The notes below the pieces were generated by a model. That model searched no databases and had not been told where the DNA came from. It worked only from the letters and a program-made list of their open reading frames with translations. A stretch of 64,000 nt of DNA from Micromonospora yangpuensis (GTDB lineage Bacteria > Actinomycetota > Actinomycetes > Mycobacteriales > Micromonosporaceae), in contig NZ_FMIA01000002.1 of assembly GCF_900091615.1 (NCBI RefSeq), positions 186,001 through 250,000 of the forward strand. Reading direction: 5' to 3'. The translations under genes were made by a program, and so were the position numbers. Of this stretch, positions 34,615 through 44,339 are shown piece by piece. Every line of letters begins with the position of its first letter. The stretch's first letter is position 1.

Positions 34615-36443
34615 CAGCGCAGGCCCGCCTGCTCGGTGGCCGGTACCAGGTCGGCGAGCTGCTCGGCTACGGCGGCATGGCTGAGGTCCATCGTGGCCGG
34701 GACCTGCGCCTCGGCCGGGACGTCGCGATCAAGATGCTCCGGACCGACCTGGCCCGGGACGCCACCTTCCAGATGCGGTTCCGTCGGGAGGCGCAGAACG
34801 CCGCGTCCCTCAACCACCCGGCGATCGTCGCGGTCTACGACACCGGTGAGGAGATCGCCCCGACCGGCGAGACCCTGCCGTTCATCGTGATGGAGTTCGT
34901 CAACGGACGGACCCTCAAGGAGGTGCTCGGCGCCGAGGGCCGGCTGCAGCCGCGTCGGGCGCTGGAGATCTGCGCCGACATGGCCGCCGCCCTGGAGTTC
35001 AGCCACCGGCACGGGATCATCCACCGGGACATCAAGCCGGGCAACGTGATGCTCACCCAGACCGGCCAGGTCAAGGTGATGGACTTCGGCATCGCCCGGG
35101 CGCTGGCCAGCGGGGCCACCACGATGACGCAGACCAGCGCGGTCATCGGCACCGCCCAGTACCTCTCGCCCGAGCAGGCCCGGGGCGAGGCCGTCGACGC
35201 CCGCTCCGACGTGTACGCCGGCGGCTGCGTCCTCTTCGAGCTGGTCTGCGGCCACCCGCCGTTCGTCGGTGACAGCCCGGTAAGCGTCGCCTACCAGCAC
35301 GTACGTGAGCAGCCGCCGACGCCGAGCGACATCAACCCGGACGTCACGCCGGCGATCGACGCGATCGTGCTGAAGGCGCTGTCGAAGAACCCGCTCAACC
35401 GCTACCAGAGCGCCGGTGAGATGCGGGCGGACCTGCTCCGCGCGGCGGCCGGCCGGCCGGTGCTGGCCACCCCGGTACTGCGCGAGGACGAGACCACCCA
35501 GCTCGCCCCGCAGGCGGCCGCGGCCGGGTACCCGGCTGCCGGTGGCCCCGCCACCACCCGGCAGGTACCGGCCCGGGTAGGTGACCCGCAGCGGCGGCGT
35601 ACCTCGTCCTGGTTGATCGCGGTCTTCGCCGCGGTCGGGGTGCTGGCGGTGATCGCCCTGGTCGCCGCGCTGATGCAGAACCGGGAGCCCGAGGACACCC
35701 GGATCGCGGTGCCGACCATGGCCGGTAAGCAACAGGCTGCGGCCGTCACCGAGCTGCGCGCCGCCGGCTTCAATCCGGTGATCGGCGAGCCGGTCTTCGA
35801 CAGCAACTGCACCGAGAACACCGTCACCAGGCAGACCCCGCCGGCCGGCACCAGGCTGGAGCGAAACGAGACGGTGACGATCCAGATCTGCGGCGGCAAG
35901 CCCGAGGTCGAGATCCCCAACGGGCTGGTCAACTCCCAGTTCGAGAACGTCGAGCAGCAGCTCGACGACCTGGGCCTCGACGTCGAGCGCAAGGACGTCA
36001 ACAGCGCCCAGCCCAAGGGGATCGTCACCAAGGTCACCCCGGGCGAGGGGACGAAGGTCGCCGAGGGTGCCGAGGTCGTGGTGGAGGTCTCCCGGGGCAA
36101 CATCCGGCAGGTGCCGAACGTCGACGGGATGACCCGGGACCAGGCCAAGCGGGAGCTGGAACGAGCCGGTTACAAGGTCAGGGTCGTCGACGGCGAGGAG
36201 GTCCCGGCGGCACAGGCCGGTCGGGTCAGCGGGCAGAACCCGGCCGCCGGCCGGTCCCTGCAGACCGGCGAGACGGTGACCATCGAGGTAAGCGTCGAGG
36301 AGCCCGAGCCCGAGCCGGACCCGACCTCGGAGAGCCCGGATCCGCCGGAGCCGACGCCGACGCCGACCGCCCCGGGCGACGGTGGTGGCGAGGGTGGCGG
36401 CCTGCCCCGCGTCGTCTCCCCGCCGGCCCGCTTCACCGACTGA
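34611..36443 (+). CDS. pknB: PknB Ser/Thr kinase with three PASTA domains
   Basis: The 610-residue protein has a kinase domain with Lys41, catalytic Asp140 (HRDIKPGNVML), DFGIA and a Thr-rich activation loop (GATTMTQTSAVIGTAQY). A membrane helix sits at about residues 330-350. Three extracellular PASTA repeats begin near residues 362 (AVPTMAGKQQ), 432 (EIPNGLVNSQ) and 500 (VPNVDGMTRDQ), followed by an acidic/proline tail. Mycobacterial PknB has four PASTA repeats, so one fewer is normal variation. The PASTA domains sense muropeptides or lipid II and control kinase activity. ATG 34611 overlaps the pknA stop (ATGA). It is the last gene of the operon. Confidence 0.96.
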   Translation: MTAQARLLGGRYQVGELLGYGGMAEVHRGRDLRLGRDVAIKMLRTDLARDATFQMRFRREAQNAASLNHPAIVAVYDTGEEIAPTGETLPFIVMEFVNGRTLKEVLGAEGRLQPRRALEICADMAAALEFSHRHGIIHRDIKPGNVMLTQTGQVKVMDFGIARALASGATTMTQTSAVIGTAQYLSPEQARGEAVDARSDVYAGGCVLFELVCGHPPFVGDSPVSVAYQHVREQPPTPSDINPDVTPAIDAIVLKALSKNPLNRYQSAGEMRADLLRAAAGRPVLATPVLREDETTQLAPQAAAAGYPAAGGPATTRQVPARVGDPQRRRTSSWLIAVFAAVGVLAVIALVAALMQNREPEDTRIAVPTMAGKQQAAAVTELRAAGFNPVIGEPVFDSNCTENTVTRQTPPAGTRLERNETVTIQICGGKPEVEIPNGLVNSQFENVEQQLDDLGLDVERKDVNSAQPKGIVTKVTPGEGTKVAEGAEVVVEVSRGNIRQVPNVDGMTRDQAKRELERAGYKVRVVDGEEVPAAQAGRVSGQNPAAGRSLQTGETVTIEVSVEEPEPEPDPTSESPDPPEPTPTPTAPGDGGGEGGGLPRVVSPPARFTD

Positions 36444-36455
36444 CCGATCGTTGCT

Positions 36456-36482
36456 CGCCGGGTCACCGAGGGTGGCCCGGCG
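36456..36482. terminator. Bidirectional terminator between pknB and pabA
   Basis: CGCCGGGTCACC (36456-36467) pairs with 36471-36482 with one mismatch around a GAG loop, 12 bases after the pknB stop and 43 bp before the convergent pabA stop. Confidence 0.65.
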
Positions 36483-36525
36483 GGTCGTGGGTCGGTCCGG
36501 TGCGGCCGGTCAGGTCGCGGGACGG

Positions 36526-37176
36526 TCAGGCGGTGGCGAAGGCGGCCAGCCGGCGGGCGTCGACCTCGGCGGCCAGTTCGGGGGCGCGCTCCAGGGCCGC
36601 CGGGTGCCCGCAGGCGGACAGCCAGTTCGCCAGCATCAGGTGACCGCCCTCGGTGAGCACCGACTCGGGGTGGAACTGGACCCCCTCGATCGGGAGAGTG
36701 CGGTGACGCATCGCCATCACCACCCCGGAGTCGGTCCAGCCGGTGACCTCCAGCTCCTGCGGGAGGGTCTCCGGCAGGACGGTGAGCGAGTGGTACCGGG
36801 TCGCGGTGAACGGATCCGGCAGCCCGGCCAACACCCCGACCGAGCTGTGCCGCACCTCGGAGGTCTTGCCGTGCAGCAGCTCGGGGGCGCGGGCCACGGT
36901 GGCCCCGAACGCCTCCCCGATCGCCTGGTGACCGAGGCAGACGCCGAAGATCGGCAGCTCGCCGGCGTACCGGCGGATGACGTCCAGGCAGATCCCGGCC
37001 CGGTCCGGACTGCCCGGCCCCGGTGAGAGCAGTACGCCGGCCGCCCCGAGCCGCCCCACCTCGGCGAGGTCGATCTCGTCGTTGCGCCGGACCTCGCACT
37101 CGACACCGAGCTGGCCGAGGTACTGCACCAGGTTGAAGACGAACGAGTCGTAGTTGTCGATCACCAGAACGCGCAT
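36526..37176 (-). CDS. pabA: Glutamine amidotransferase, anthranilate/aminodeoxychorismate synthase component II
   Basis: The 216-residue class I amidotransferase starts MRVLVIDNYDSFVFNLVQYL (ATG 37176). It has LLSPGPGSP near residue 50, the nucleophile Cys in FGVCLGHQAIGEAFG near residue 80, and the catalytic His/Glu in GVQFHPES near residue 170. It supplies ammonia for p-aminobenzoate (folate) or anthranilate (tryptophan) synthesis, and one subunit often serves both. No partner component I is nearby, which matches the trpG/pabA beside pknB in mycobacteria. Confidence 0.93.
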   Translation of the reverse strand: MRVLVIDNYDSFVFNLVQYLGQLGVECEVRRNDEIDLAEVGRLGAAGVLLSPGPGSPDRAGICLDVIRRYAGELPIFGVCLGHQAIGEAFGATVARAPELLHGKTSEVRHSSVGVLAGLPDPFTATRYHSLTVLPETLPQELEVTGWTDSGVVMAMRHRTLPIEGVQFHPESVLTEGGHLMLANWLSACGHPAALERAPELAAEVDARRLAAFATA

Positions 37177-37180
37177 CTCG

Positions 37181-37468
37181 TCACCGGTCCGGGGAGGGTG
37201 GGGTGTTGTTCTGCTCGGTGTCGTACGGCAGGTCGTGATCGTCACCGGCGGGGGCGTCCTCGCCGGGCAGGTCCGGGTTGCCGCCGGCCGGCCCACCGGT
37301 GTCCCCGGTCGGCTGCTCGACCTGTACGTCGTCGAAGGGCAGCAACGGCTCGGCCCACGGGAAGATCACGTACCAGAGCAGGGCGACGGTCGCCGTCGCC
37401 AGCATGACGCTGCCGAGCAGTTTGCCCGGCACCCCGAACGGCAGCTTGCGCCAGATCCACGCGTACAC
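37181..37468 (-). CDS. Small single-pass membrane protein next to sortase
   Basis: The 95-residue protein begins MYAWIWRKLPFGVPGKLLG, has one membrane helix at about residues 18-36, the motif FPWAEPLLPFDDVQVEQ right after it, and an acidic Pro/Gly/Asp-rich tail. Homologues with the same WAEPLLPF motif accompany sortase and pabA genes in other actinomycetes, as I recall. It sits 4 bases from both the sortase stop and the pabA start, so it is part of the same minus-strand operon. Function unknown. Confidence 0.75.
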   Translation of the reverse strand: MYAWIWRKLPFGVPGKLLGSVMLATATVALLWYVIFPWAEPLLPFDDVQVEQPTGDTGGPAGGNPDLPGEDAPAGDDHDLPYDTEQNNTPPSPDR

Positions 37469-37472
37469 CGGC

Positions 37473-39188
37473 TCAGCCCTCCAGCTCCGACGGGCGCCCC
37501 TCGGACTTGGCCATCTTGCGGTCGAGTTCGGCGTGCACGATCAGCCGTTCGTAGTTGTCGAACTTGGGGTTGCAGGTGGTCAGGGTGAGCATGGCCTGGG
37601 TCGGCTTGGCCCGGGGCCGGCCCGGCACCGGGGCCACCACCTCGACCTGCGACGGCTTCACGATGTGGTTCTTCGACACCCGGTAGACGAACCAGGTGGT
37701 CTTGGACTCGGCGACGATGACGTCCCCGTTGTTGAGTTCGTCGAGTCGCCAGAAGGTGGCCCTGTTGCGGTGTCCGGCGACGGAGAAGTTGCCGACCTGG
37801 CCGGGCATGGCGCTGTCCGGGTAGTGGCCGGGGGCGTACCGGATGTCCTTCTGGCTCACCCCCTCGACCACGATCCAGCTCTTGTCGAGCTTGGGGATGT
37901 AGAGGCCGGCGATCGGCTTGCCCTCCACCGGTGGCTTCGGGGTGGCGGGGGCGCTCGGCGTGGCCGACGGGGCGACGGTGGGGTCGTCGGTCGGGGCCCA
38001 TTCCTGGGCGAGCTGGTCGGAGAGGTCGCTCTGGTGGGCGTCGACCATCACCGACTTGCCCCAGATCTCGTAGCCGGCGAAGAGGAGCACCACCAGGCCG
38101 AAAGTGATCAGGACTTCGCCGGAGAACCGGATCCCGGTACGCAGTCGCGACCAGAACGACGGCCGGGTCAGCTCGGAGTAGACGCTCTTGTAGCCCTCGC
38201 CGGTCTGCTCCGGGCGGAGTTGGACGACGCGTTCGCCGCGTCGAGCAGGTGGCGGCGTCGCTGGTCCGTCGGCCGGGCGGTCGCTCTCCGGCATCCGGGG
38301 GACCGCACCCATCAGCGCGGTCGAGTCGAGAGCGGGGTCGGTCTGCGGGGGCCGCCGGGTCACCGCCGGGATGAGCGCGGTGGCCGAGGGGTCGACGGGT
38401 CCTTCCCGCCCGCCCGGCTCCGGACGGGGCTTGGCCGCAGCGGGACCGACCGTGGACAGGAAGGCGGTCGGCTGGTCCGTGCCGGTGCCCGGTCCGCCCT
38501 CGTGCCGGGGGTGGGCGGGTTGTTGGTGCGACGACTGCTGGTGGGCCGGATCGGGCTCGTTCGGGGTCGACCCCTCCGGTCGGTTGCCCCGCCACGGCGG
38601 GGGCGCGCTGCCCGGACCGGACGCCGTCGCCGGACGTCCGGTGGGCTCGGCAGCGGGGTGCCGGTCCGCCCAGGTGGCGGCCTCCCCGGTCCGCTCAGCA
38701 CCCGGGTACCGGCCCGGCCCAGACCCGCCGGACCAGGGCGAACCAGCCGGTACGGCGCCGGTTCCCGGTTGCGGCGCGGCGGGGCGTACCTGGTGGGCGC
38801 CGGTCGGGGCGGAGTCGCCCGGCCGGGTCGTCGCCGGTGGGCCGTACCGGGAATCGGTCGGGTGGGTCGGTCGCCCGGATTCGGTCGGGTGGGTCGGTCG
38901 CCCGGATTCGCGCGGGTAGGGCTGGGGGCGACGGTCCACGGCGGGGCCGGTCTGCGGGTGCCCTGCCGGTCTGCCGGCCTGCGGGTGCTCTGCCGGGCGG
39001 CCGGTCGGCTCCGGGCGGGCCGGCGCGCGGGGTGGCAGCACGGGCGTCGGCCAGGGGCCGGCGGGCGCGCGGTGGGCCGCCGCCGGGTCGGGTCGGTTGG
39101 TCCGGGTCAGGAACTCGGTGGACTCCTCGGGCTGGCTCCGGTGGCGACCGTCGCGGTCGTCCCGCCAGTCGTCGACCGGGCGGCTCAC
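37473..39188 (-). CDS. Class E sortase with long disordered N-terminus
   Basis: This transpeptidase attaches secreted proteins to the wall. The 571-residue protein has about 340 residues of low-complexity Pro/Thr/Gly-rich cytoplasmic sequence (including RPTHPTESG repeats), a transmembrane helix at about residues 358-378, and the sortase domain with His473 (VAGHRNR), Cys539 (LTTCNP) and Arg548 (YERLIV). Class E sortases typically recognise LAxTG-type signals. Most are 200-350 residues, so the N-terminal extension is unusual. It starts at ATG 39188, overlapping the DUF881 gene by 4 bases. Confidence 0.9.
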   Translation of the reverse strand: MSRPVDDWRDDRDGRHRSQPEESTEFLTRTNRPDPAAAHRAPAGPWPTPVLPPRAPARPEPTGRPAEHPQAGRPAGHPQTGPAVDRRPQPYPRESGRPTHPTESGRPTHPTDSRYGPPATTRPGDSAPTGAHQVRPAAPQPGTGAVPAGSPWSGGSGPGRYPGAERTGEAATWADRHPAAEPTGRPATASGPGSAPPPWRGNRPEGSTPNEPDPAHQQSSHQQPAHPRHEGGPGTGTDQPTAFLSTVGPAAAKPRPEPGGREGPVDPSATALIPAVTRRPPQTDPALDSTALMGAVPRMPESDRPADGPATPPPARRGERVVQLRPEQTGEGYKSVYSELTRPSFWSRLRTGIRFSGEVLITFGLVVLLFAGYEIWGKSVMVDAHQSDLSDQLAQEWAPTDDPTVAPSATPSAPATPKPPVEGKPIAGLYIPKLDKSWIVVEGVSQKDIRYAPGHYPDSAMPGQVGNFSVAGHRNRATFWRLDELNNGDVIVAESKTTWFVYRVSKNHIVKPSQVEVVAPVPGRPRAKPTQAMLTLTTCNPKFDNYERLIVHAELDRKMAKSEGRPSELEG

Positions 39189-39991
39189 CGGGGGACCGTC
39201 GCGGAACGCAGCGCGGTGGAGTCCTCGAACGCCGGCACGGTGACCGGCGAGACGGTCTCCCGGTAGCCGAGCTGGTAGTCGTCGACCGCTTCCTTGAACA
39301 ACCGGACTCCCTTGGAGCCGGCGAGGGCCTGCTGAAGTGCGGCCGGATCGCCGATTGCTACGATCTTGAACGGTGGGGAGTACACCCGGCCGTGCAACAG
39401 CAGGGTGTTACCCACGCAGCGTACCGCGCTGGTCGACAGCACGCGGACGTTCATGATTGACATGGCCTCGGCGCCGCCGGCCCAGAGCGCGTTCACCACC
39501 GCCTGGACGTCCTGCTGGTGGACGACCAGCTCGTCGTTGCTCACCCCATCGGGTAGCACCTGGTCGCCGAGGCGCTGCGCGTCGTTGAGCTCGACGGTCA
39601 CCCCGGTGCCGGTGAGCGCGGTGAACCCGGCCTGCTGCAGGCTCCCGGTGCCCCGGTCCCGCTGCTCCTTGATCGGCGTGTCCGACTCGGCCAGGGTGGC
39701 CGTGGTGTTCTCCACGTCGGCCCGCAGGGCCGCGGCCCGTCGTTCGCTGGCCGCGACCTGCTCGCGGCGGTCCTCGATCACCTGCTTGAGCTCGGGGCGT
39801 CGGTCCTCGCGCAGGGCGGTGCCGCCCGCGGTGGTGGCGGTGGTGGTGAAGAGCAGGCCGGCCGCGGCGGCGATCAACGGAACGCCGATGGACCAGCCCG
39901 GCCGCCGCTGCCGCGGCCGCCGTGGCAGCAGTCCGGCGACCAACCGCCGGAGCACCTTCTGCCAGGAGGCCGCACCGGATGTGTACTCCAC
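39185..39991 (-). CDS. DUF881 membrane-anchored coiled-coil protein
   Basis: The 268-residue protein has a basic N-terminus, a membrane helix at about residues 34-55 and a coiled coil (residues 65-100). The DUF881 domain has [11 protein letters not shown] near residue 120, [23 protein letters not shown] near residue 148 and the C-terminal [16 protein letters not shown] segment. DUF881 proteins sit beside crgA and pknB in many actinomycetes and are thought to belong to the division/envelope machinery. It is divergent from crgA. The stop overlaps the sortase start. Confidence 0.9.
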   Translation of the reverse strand: MEYTSGAASWQKVLRRLVAGLLPRRPRQRRPGWSIGVPLIAAAAGLLFTTTATTAGGTALREDRRPELKQVIEDRREQVAASERRAAALRADVENTTATLAESDTPIKEQRDRGTGSLQQAGFTALTGTGVTVELNDAQRLGDQVLPDGVSNDELVVHQQDVQAVVNALWAGGAEAMSIMNVRVLSTSAVRCVGNTLLLHGRVYSPPFKIVAIGDPAALQQALAGSKGVRLFKEAVDDYQLGYRETVSPVTVPAFEDSTALRSATVPR

Positions 39992-40222
39992 CGTGCGCTC
40001 CTTTCCCGTCGCGGAGGCCGGACCCGCCGAACGCGGGTCGTCGTCCTCGGTGACCGGAATACTTACCTATATTTCGGTCACTCCGACCAGCGAAGTGACC
40101 CTGTTCGTGGCTTGAACGGGTCTTCCGGACTACGCTGGCTGACGAACATTATTGGCCATGGACCGTCGCCCTGCGTCCGGTTGTCAGGCCGGACGAGGTA
40201 GTCACCCCCTCTGGAGAGCGTC

Positions 40223-40486
40223 GTGCCCAAGTCACAGGTCCGCAAGAAGAAGGTGTACACCCCGCCGACGGATGTCCGTCCGACGACGACGGCGTCGACG
40301 CGTAAGCCTAGCCCGGTGTGGCTGCCGGCCTCGGCGGTCGCCCTGATCGTCTTCGGCATCGGGTGGCTGGTCGTGTACTACCTCTCCGAGCAGGAGTACC
40401 CGGTCATGTCGTGGGGCTACTGGAACCTCGCGGTCGGGTTCGGTGCCATGGTCGGCTCGCTGGCCCTGCTCTCCCGCTGGCGCTGA
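40223..40486 (+). CDS. crgA: CrgA division regulator
   Basis: The 87-residue protein has the CrgA pattern: a basic N-terminus (KSQVRKKKVYTPP), two transmembrane helices (about residues 33-53 and 62-82) and the short linker YLSEQEYPVMSWGYWN. CrgA recruits and stabilises the FtsZ/FtsQ/FtsI/CwsA divisome in actinobacteria. It starts at ATG 40223. The 231 bp to the divergent DUF881 gene hold the promoters of both. Confidence 0.95.
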   Translation: MPKSQVRKKKVYTPPTDVRPTTTASTRKPSPVWLPASAVALIVFGIGWLVVYYLSEQEYPVMSWGYWNLAVGFGAMVGSLALLSRWR

Positions 40487-40669
40487 CCCGGTTGGCGTAG
40501 GCCGAGGCCGGTCGGCGGCGTGCGGGGCTCCGGCCCGGGCCGCGGTGCGTCGACCGGGGTCGCCGCTGTGACGTTGTGGTGCCGCGTAACCCCTGCTGAG
40601 GCGCTTTCCAGCCGGTCCGCCTAAGGTGTCCGCAGGGCGGCGCGGCCCCCGGGTGCGAGGATTCTCACG

Positions 40670-40683
40670 TTACTGGTGGGTAA
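40670..40683. promoter_or_regulatory. TTAC-N6-GTAA palindrome at the etfD promoter
   Basis: TTACTGGTGGGTAA lies 51 bp before the ATG at 40735. Its left half serves as a possible -35 (TTACTG), 17 bp before TAGGCT at 40693. The same TTAC-N6-GTAA layout occurs at 59843-59856 before the large acyl-CoA dehydrogenase gene. Confidence 0.55.
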
Positions 40684-40734
40684 CCTTGCGCGTAGGCTGC
40701 ACGCGACAGGCAGCAGACCGGGGAGGCCAACTCG

Positions 40735-42960
40735 ATGGGCAGCGTCCAGATCGGCACCACGATCCTCGCCGCCGCCATCACCGCCGTTGCGGTGTGGCTC
40801 GCGGTACGCGCGGTCATGAAGATGACCGCCGTCATCCGGCTGGGGCAACCCGATCCGACCCGCTCGGCCGACAAGGGCGCCCGGGTCAGGGCCATGCTGA
40901 CCGAGACCGTCGGGCACACCCGGATGCTGCGCTGGAGCCTGGTGGGCGCGGCGCACTGGTTCGTGATGGTGGGCTTCGTCGTCCTGTCGCTGCTGGTGTT
41001 GGAGGCGTACTTCGAGGTCGTCTCCCCGACCGGTGGGCTGCCCCTGATCGGTGGCTGGGCGGTCTACGGCCTGGTCACCGAGTGGATCGGCATCCTCGGC
41101 CTGGTCAGCATCCTGATCCTGATCGGCATCCGGCTGCGCAACCGGCCGACCCGCCCCGGCGGCCGGTCCCGGTTCACCGGCTCCACCATGTGGCAGGGCT
41201 ACTTCGTCGAGGCGGTCGTCCTCGGCGTACTGGTCATGGGCTTCGTCATCCGGGGCTTCAAGGTCGCCACCGACCACTTCGAGTACCCGGCCTGGGCCAC
41301 CCCGCTCAGTCACGCCGTCGGCGCGGCGCTGCCCGGCTGGGAGACCGGGGTGAGCATCGCCGCCCTGATCAAGATCTCGATCTCGATGATCTGGGTCATC
41401 GTGATCTCCCTGAACGTCACCATGGGCGTCGCCTGGCACCGCTTCCTGGCGTTCCCCAACATCTTCTTCAAGCGTGACCCCGCCGGTAAGGTCTCCGGGC
41501 TCGGCGCGCTGCGCCCGATGACCAGCCAGGGCAAGCCACTGGACTTCGAGGAGGCGGATCCCGAGTCCGACCAGTTCGGGGTGGCCCAGGTCGAGCAGTT
41601 CACCTGGAAGGGTCTGCTCGACTTCAGCACCTGCACCGAGTGCGGCCGCTGCCAGTCGCAGTGCCCGGCCTGGAACACCGGCAAGCCGCTGTCGCCGAAG
41701 CTGCTGATCCTCAGCCTGCGCGACCACGCGTACGCCAAGGCGCCGTACCTGCTGGCCGGCGGCGGCAAGGACCTGACCGGCGAGGAGAAGGCCACCGCCG
41801 CCCAGCTCGCCCACCTGGACGTGCTGACGTTGGCCGAGGCGGAGAAGCCGCTGATCGGCGACGCCGAGGCCGGCGGGGTGATCGACCCGGACGTGCTCTG
41901 GTCCTGCACCACCTGCGGGGCCTGCGTCGAGCAGTGCCCGGTCGACATCGAGCACGTCGACCACATCGTCGACATGCGTCGCTACCAGGTGCTGATCGAG
42001 TCCAGCTTCCCGTCCGAGGCCGGGGTGATGCTGCGCAACCTGGAGAACAAGGGCAACCCGTGGGGCGCTCCGCAGAACACCCGGGAGGACTGGACCAAGG
42101 GCCTGGACTTCGAGGTGCCCCGGGTGGGCGAGGTCGAGGACTTCGAGTACCTCTTCTGGGTCGGCTGCGCCGGCGCGTTCGAGGACCGGGCGAAGAAGAC
42201 CACCCGGGCGGTGGCCACCCTGCTCAACGAGGCCGGCGTCTCCTTCGCCATCCTCGGCGAGGGGGAGACCTGCTCGGGTGACCCGGCCCGGCGGATCGGC
42301 AACGAGTTCGTCTTCCAGATGCTCGCCCAGCAGAACGTGGAGACCCTGAACGAGGCGTTCGAAGGCCGCGAGCCCGCCAAGCGCAAGATCGTCGCCACCT
42401 GCCCGCACTGCTTCAACACCCTGGGCAACGAGTACGGGCAGCTCGGCGGCGAGTTCGAGGTGGTGCACCACACCCAGCTGCTGGCCCACCTGGTCGCCAC
42501 CGGCCGGCTCACCCCGGTGCAGCCGGTCGACGGCGGGGTGACCTACCACGACCCCTGCTACCTGGGCCGGCACAACCGGGTCTTCGCCCCGCCGCGTGAG
42601 GTGCTGGGCAGCGCGATCTCCGGCAACGGCAGCGCCGGCGACGGCGCGGACGCCGGTCTGATCGAGATGCCGCGCAACAGCGAACGCTCCTTCTGCTGCG
42701 GCGCCGGTGGGGCCCGGATGTGGATGGAAGAGAAGATCGGCAAGCGGGTGAACGTGGACCGGGTCGAGGAGGCCATGTCCACCGGCGCGAAGACGGTCGC
42801 GGTCGGCTGCCCGTTCTGCTCGACGATGCTCAGTGACGGGGTCAACGGCAAGGGTGCCGGCGAGCAGGTCGAGGTGATCGACGTGGCCAGCGTGCTGCTC
42901 CGCTCGGTCAGGCCCCAGCGGCCGGCGGCGGGCCGGGAGGACGAGCCGGTCGGCGGCTGA
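40735..42960 (+). CDS. etfD: EtfD-type membrane iron-sulfur oxidoreductase
   Basis: The 741-residue protein has about five N-terminal membrane helices (to residue 240). Two 4Fe-4S ferredoxin motifs follow: CTECGRCQSQCP near residue 301 and CTTCGACVEQCP near residue 391. Two cysteine-rich CCG domains come next (CPHCFNTL near 556, HDPCYLG near 605, CCGAGGARM near 655). The order matches Rv0338c of M. tuberculosis, shown to be EtfD, which passes electrons from ETF in fatty-acid beta-oxidation to menaquinone. It resembles heterodisulfide reductase HdrD/E in fold. It starts at ATG 40735, with GGGGAGG upstream. Confidence 0.9.
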   Translation: MGSVQIGTTILAAAITAVAVWLAVRAVMKMTAVIRLGQPDPTRSADKGARVRAMLTETVGHTRMLRWSLVGAAHWFVMVGFVVLSLLVLEAYFEVVSPTGGLPLIGGWAVYGLVTEWIGILGLVSILILIGIRLRNRPTRPGGRSRFTGSTMWQGYFVEAVVLGVLVMGFVIRGFKVATDHFEYPAWATPLSHAVGAALPGWETGVSIAALIKISISMIWVIVISLNVTMGVAWHRFLAFPNIFFKRDPAGKVSGLGALRPMTSQGKPLDFEEADPESDQFGVAQVEQFTWKGLLDFSTCTECGRCQSQCPAWNTGKPLSPKLLILSLRDHAYAKAPYLLAGGGKDLTGEEKATAAQLAHLDVLTLAEAEKPLIGDAEAGGVIDPDVLWSCTTCGACVEQCPVDIEHVDHIVDMRRYQVLIESSFPSEAGVMLRNLENKGNPWGAPQNTREDWTKGLDFEVPRVGEVEDFEYLFWVGCAGAFEDRAKKTTRAVATLLNEAGVSFAILGEGETCSGDPARRIGNEFVFQMLAQQNVETLNEAFEGREPAKRKIVATCPHCFNTLGNEYGQLGGEFEVVHHTQLLAHLVATGRLTPVQPVDGGVTYHDPCYLGRHNRVFAPPREVLGSAISGNGSAGDGADAGLIEMPRNSERSFCCGAGGARMWMEEKIGKRVNVDRVEEAMSTGAKTVAVGCPFCSTMLSDGVNGKGAGEQVEVIDVASVLLRSVRPQRPAAGREDEPVGG

Positions 42961-43060
42961 GCGCGGACCGTGGTCGACCCCTCACGCATCGCCATACTTC
43001 ATTGAAGCGATCGCCGATACCGTTGGTACGCAAGCGATTCTTTCTGCGTGATGGTGAAAC

Positions 43061-43092
43061 AGGTCGCCTTGATCCGGCCCGGAAGGCGACCT
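43061..43092 (+). terminator. Hairpin between etfD and the first NlpC/P60 gene
   Basis: AGGTCGCCTT (43061-43070) pairs perfectly with 43083-43092 around a 12-base loop, 100 bp after the etfD stop and 82 bp before the next start. It may end the etfD transcript or be a leader structure. Confidence 0.5.
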
Positions 43093-43173
43093 AGTGTTGG
43101 GCACCGACCGGGCCGGGAAGTCTGTCTCGCCCCCTCTCCGCGAGCGCCCGTGGGTCGGTCGGCAAAGGAGTCG

Positions 43174-44187
43174 ATGCCGGTGGCAACCGCGCCCCTTCAT
43201 CGTCGTGTCTCGGCACCGTCCCCCCGGAGCACCGGTCCGCGCCGGGCGCTTACCCGGTTGCTCGCCCTGGTCGCCGCCGTCGCCGTCGGCGCCGGGCTGC
43301 TCGCCACACCGGCGTACGCGGAGCCCACGGTCGACGAGATCGAGGCGCAGATCGACAAGCAGTGGCGACAGCTGGAGCCCACCATCGAGCAGTACAACAA
43401 GGTGCGCTCCCAGCTGAAGGTGAACCGCCGCAAGTCGGCCGACCTGGAGAAGAAGATCCTGCCGCTCCAGATGGAGAGCGAGCTGGCGATGAACCGGATC
43501 GGTGAGCTGGCCAGCCGCTACTACGTCATCGGCCCGTCCCAGGAGTTGGGCGCGGTGCTGCTGAACAGCCGGCCCGGTGCGCTCGGTGAACAGCTCACCA
43601 TGCTTGACCGGGTGGCCATCCAGGAGCGCAAGGAGATCGAGGGCGTCCTGGCCATGCAGGCCAAGTACGGCACCCAGAAGCAGAAGCTCGACACGCTGGT
43701 GGCCACCCAGGTCAAGCAGGAGAAGGAGCTGGCCGCCAAGCGCAAGAGCATCACCGCCGAGATCAAGCGCCTTGAGGCGTCGATGCCGAAGACCACGGTG
43801 AAGACGGCGAACTGCCCGACCATCGACGGGGTGGTCAACGAGGCCGCACGGGTCGCCATCCGGACGGCGTGCGCCCAGGTCGGCAAGCCGTACGTGTTCG
43901 GCTCCACCGGGCCGAACTCCTTCGACTGCTCCGGCCTCACCCAGTACGCGTACAAGGCCGCCGGGATCAGCCTGACCCACTTCACCGGGGCCCAGTGGAA
44001 CGAGGGCAAGGCCATCCCGCGCAACGAGGCCCGCCCGGGTGACCTGGTCTTCTTCTTCAGCGACCTGCACCACGTCGGCCTCTACCTGGGCAACGACACG
44101 ATGGTGCACGCGGCCCGCGCCGGCAAGCCGGTGAACGTCTCCAGCATCAACACCATGCCGGTCGCCGGATTCCGCCGGCCCGGCTGA
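43174..44187 (+). CDS. Secreted NlpC/P60 peptidoglycan endopeptidase, copy 1
   Basis: The 337-residue precursor has a signal peptide (LLALVAAVAVGAGLLATPAYA, cleaved near residue 49) and an N-terminal coiled-coil domain of about 150 residues (VDEIEAQIDKQW to KRLEASMP). The C-terminal NlpC/P60 domain has catalytic Cys252 (FDCSGL) and His300 (HHVGLYLG). It resembles RipA/RipB-type hydrolases that cut the D-Glu-mDAP bond during separation; the coiled coil may be autoinhibitory. AAGGAG precedes ATG 43174. The gene is followed by a strong terminator, so it is a separate unit from its paralogue. Confidence 0.93.
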   Translation: MPVATAPLHRRVSAPSPRSTGPRRALTRLLALVAAVAVGAGLLATPAYAEPTVDEIEAQIDKQWRQLEPTIEQYNKVRSQLKVNRRKSADLEKKILPLQMESELAMNRIGELASRYYVIGPSQELGAVLLNSRPGALGEQLTMLDRVAIQERKEIEGVLAMQAKYGTQKQKLDTLVATQVKQEKELAAKRKSITAEIKRLEASMPKTTVKTANCPTIDGVVNEAARVAIRTACAQVGKPYVFGSTGPNSFDCSGLTQYAYKAAGISLTHFTGAQWNEGKAIPRNEARPGDLVFFFSDLHHVGLYLGNDTMVHAARAGKPVNVSSINTMPVAGFRRPG

Positions 44188-44203
44188 CCGGCCGCACCGA
44201 CCA

Positions 44204-44236
44204 CGAGGGCCCCCGACGGCGCGTCGGGGGCCCTCG
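44204..44236 (+). terminator. Terminator of NlpC/P60 copy 1
   Basis: A perfect 15-bp stem (44204-44218 with 44222-44236) encloses a GCG loop, 17 bases after the stop codon. Confidence 0.85.
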
Positions 44237-44339
44237 CCGTCGTGGGAGCGGGTCCGCGAGTGAGCAAACGTGAGACGGAGTGTCATGGCCGAATCCGTTG
44301 CGGATCGATGGGGGCCTCTCTACGCTGGTGAATCGTCGG

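Noticed and set aside
27021..40486. Chromosomal origin (oriC/dnaA boxes) near the kinase operon
   Set aside because: The synteny implies the origin is near, but no dnaA, dnaN, gyr or DnaA-box cluster is in the window.
42961..43173. Second c-di-AMP riboswitch before NlpC/P60 copy 1
   Set aside because: The leader has a simple hairpin but none of the conserved ydaO blocks seen at 44340-44495.
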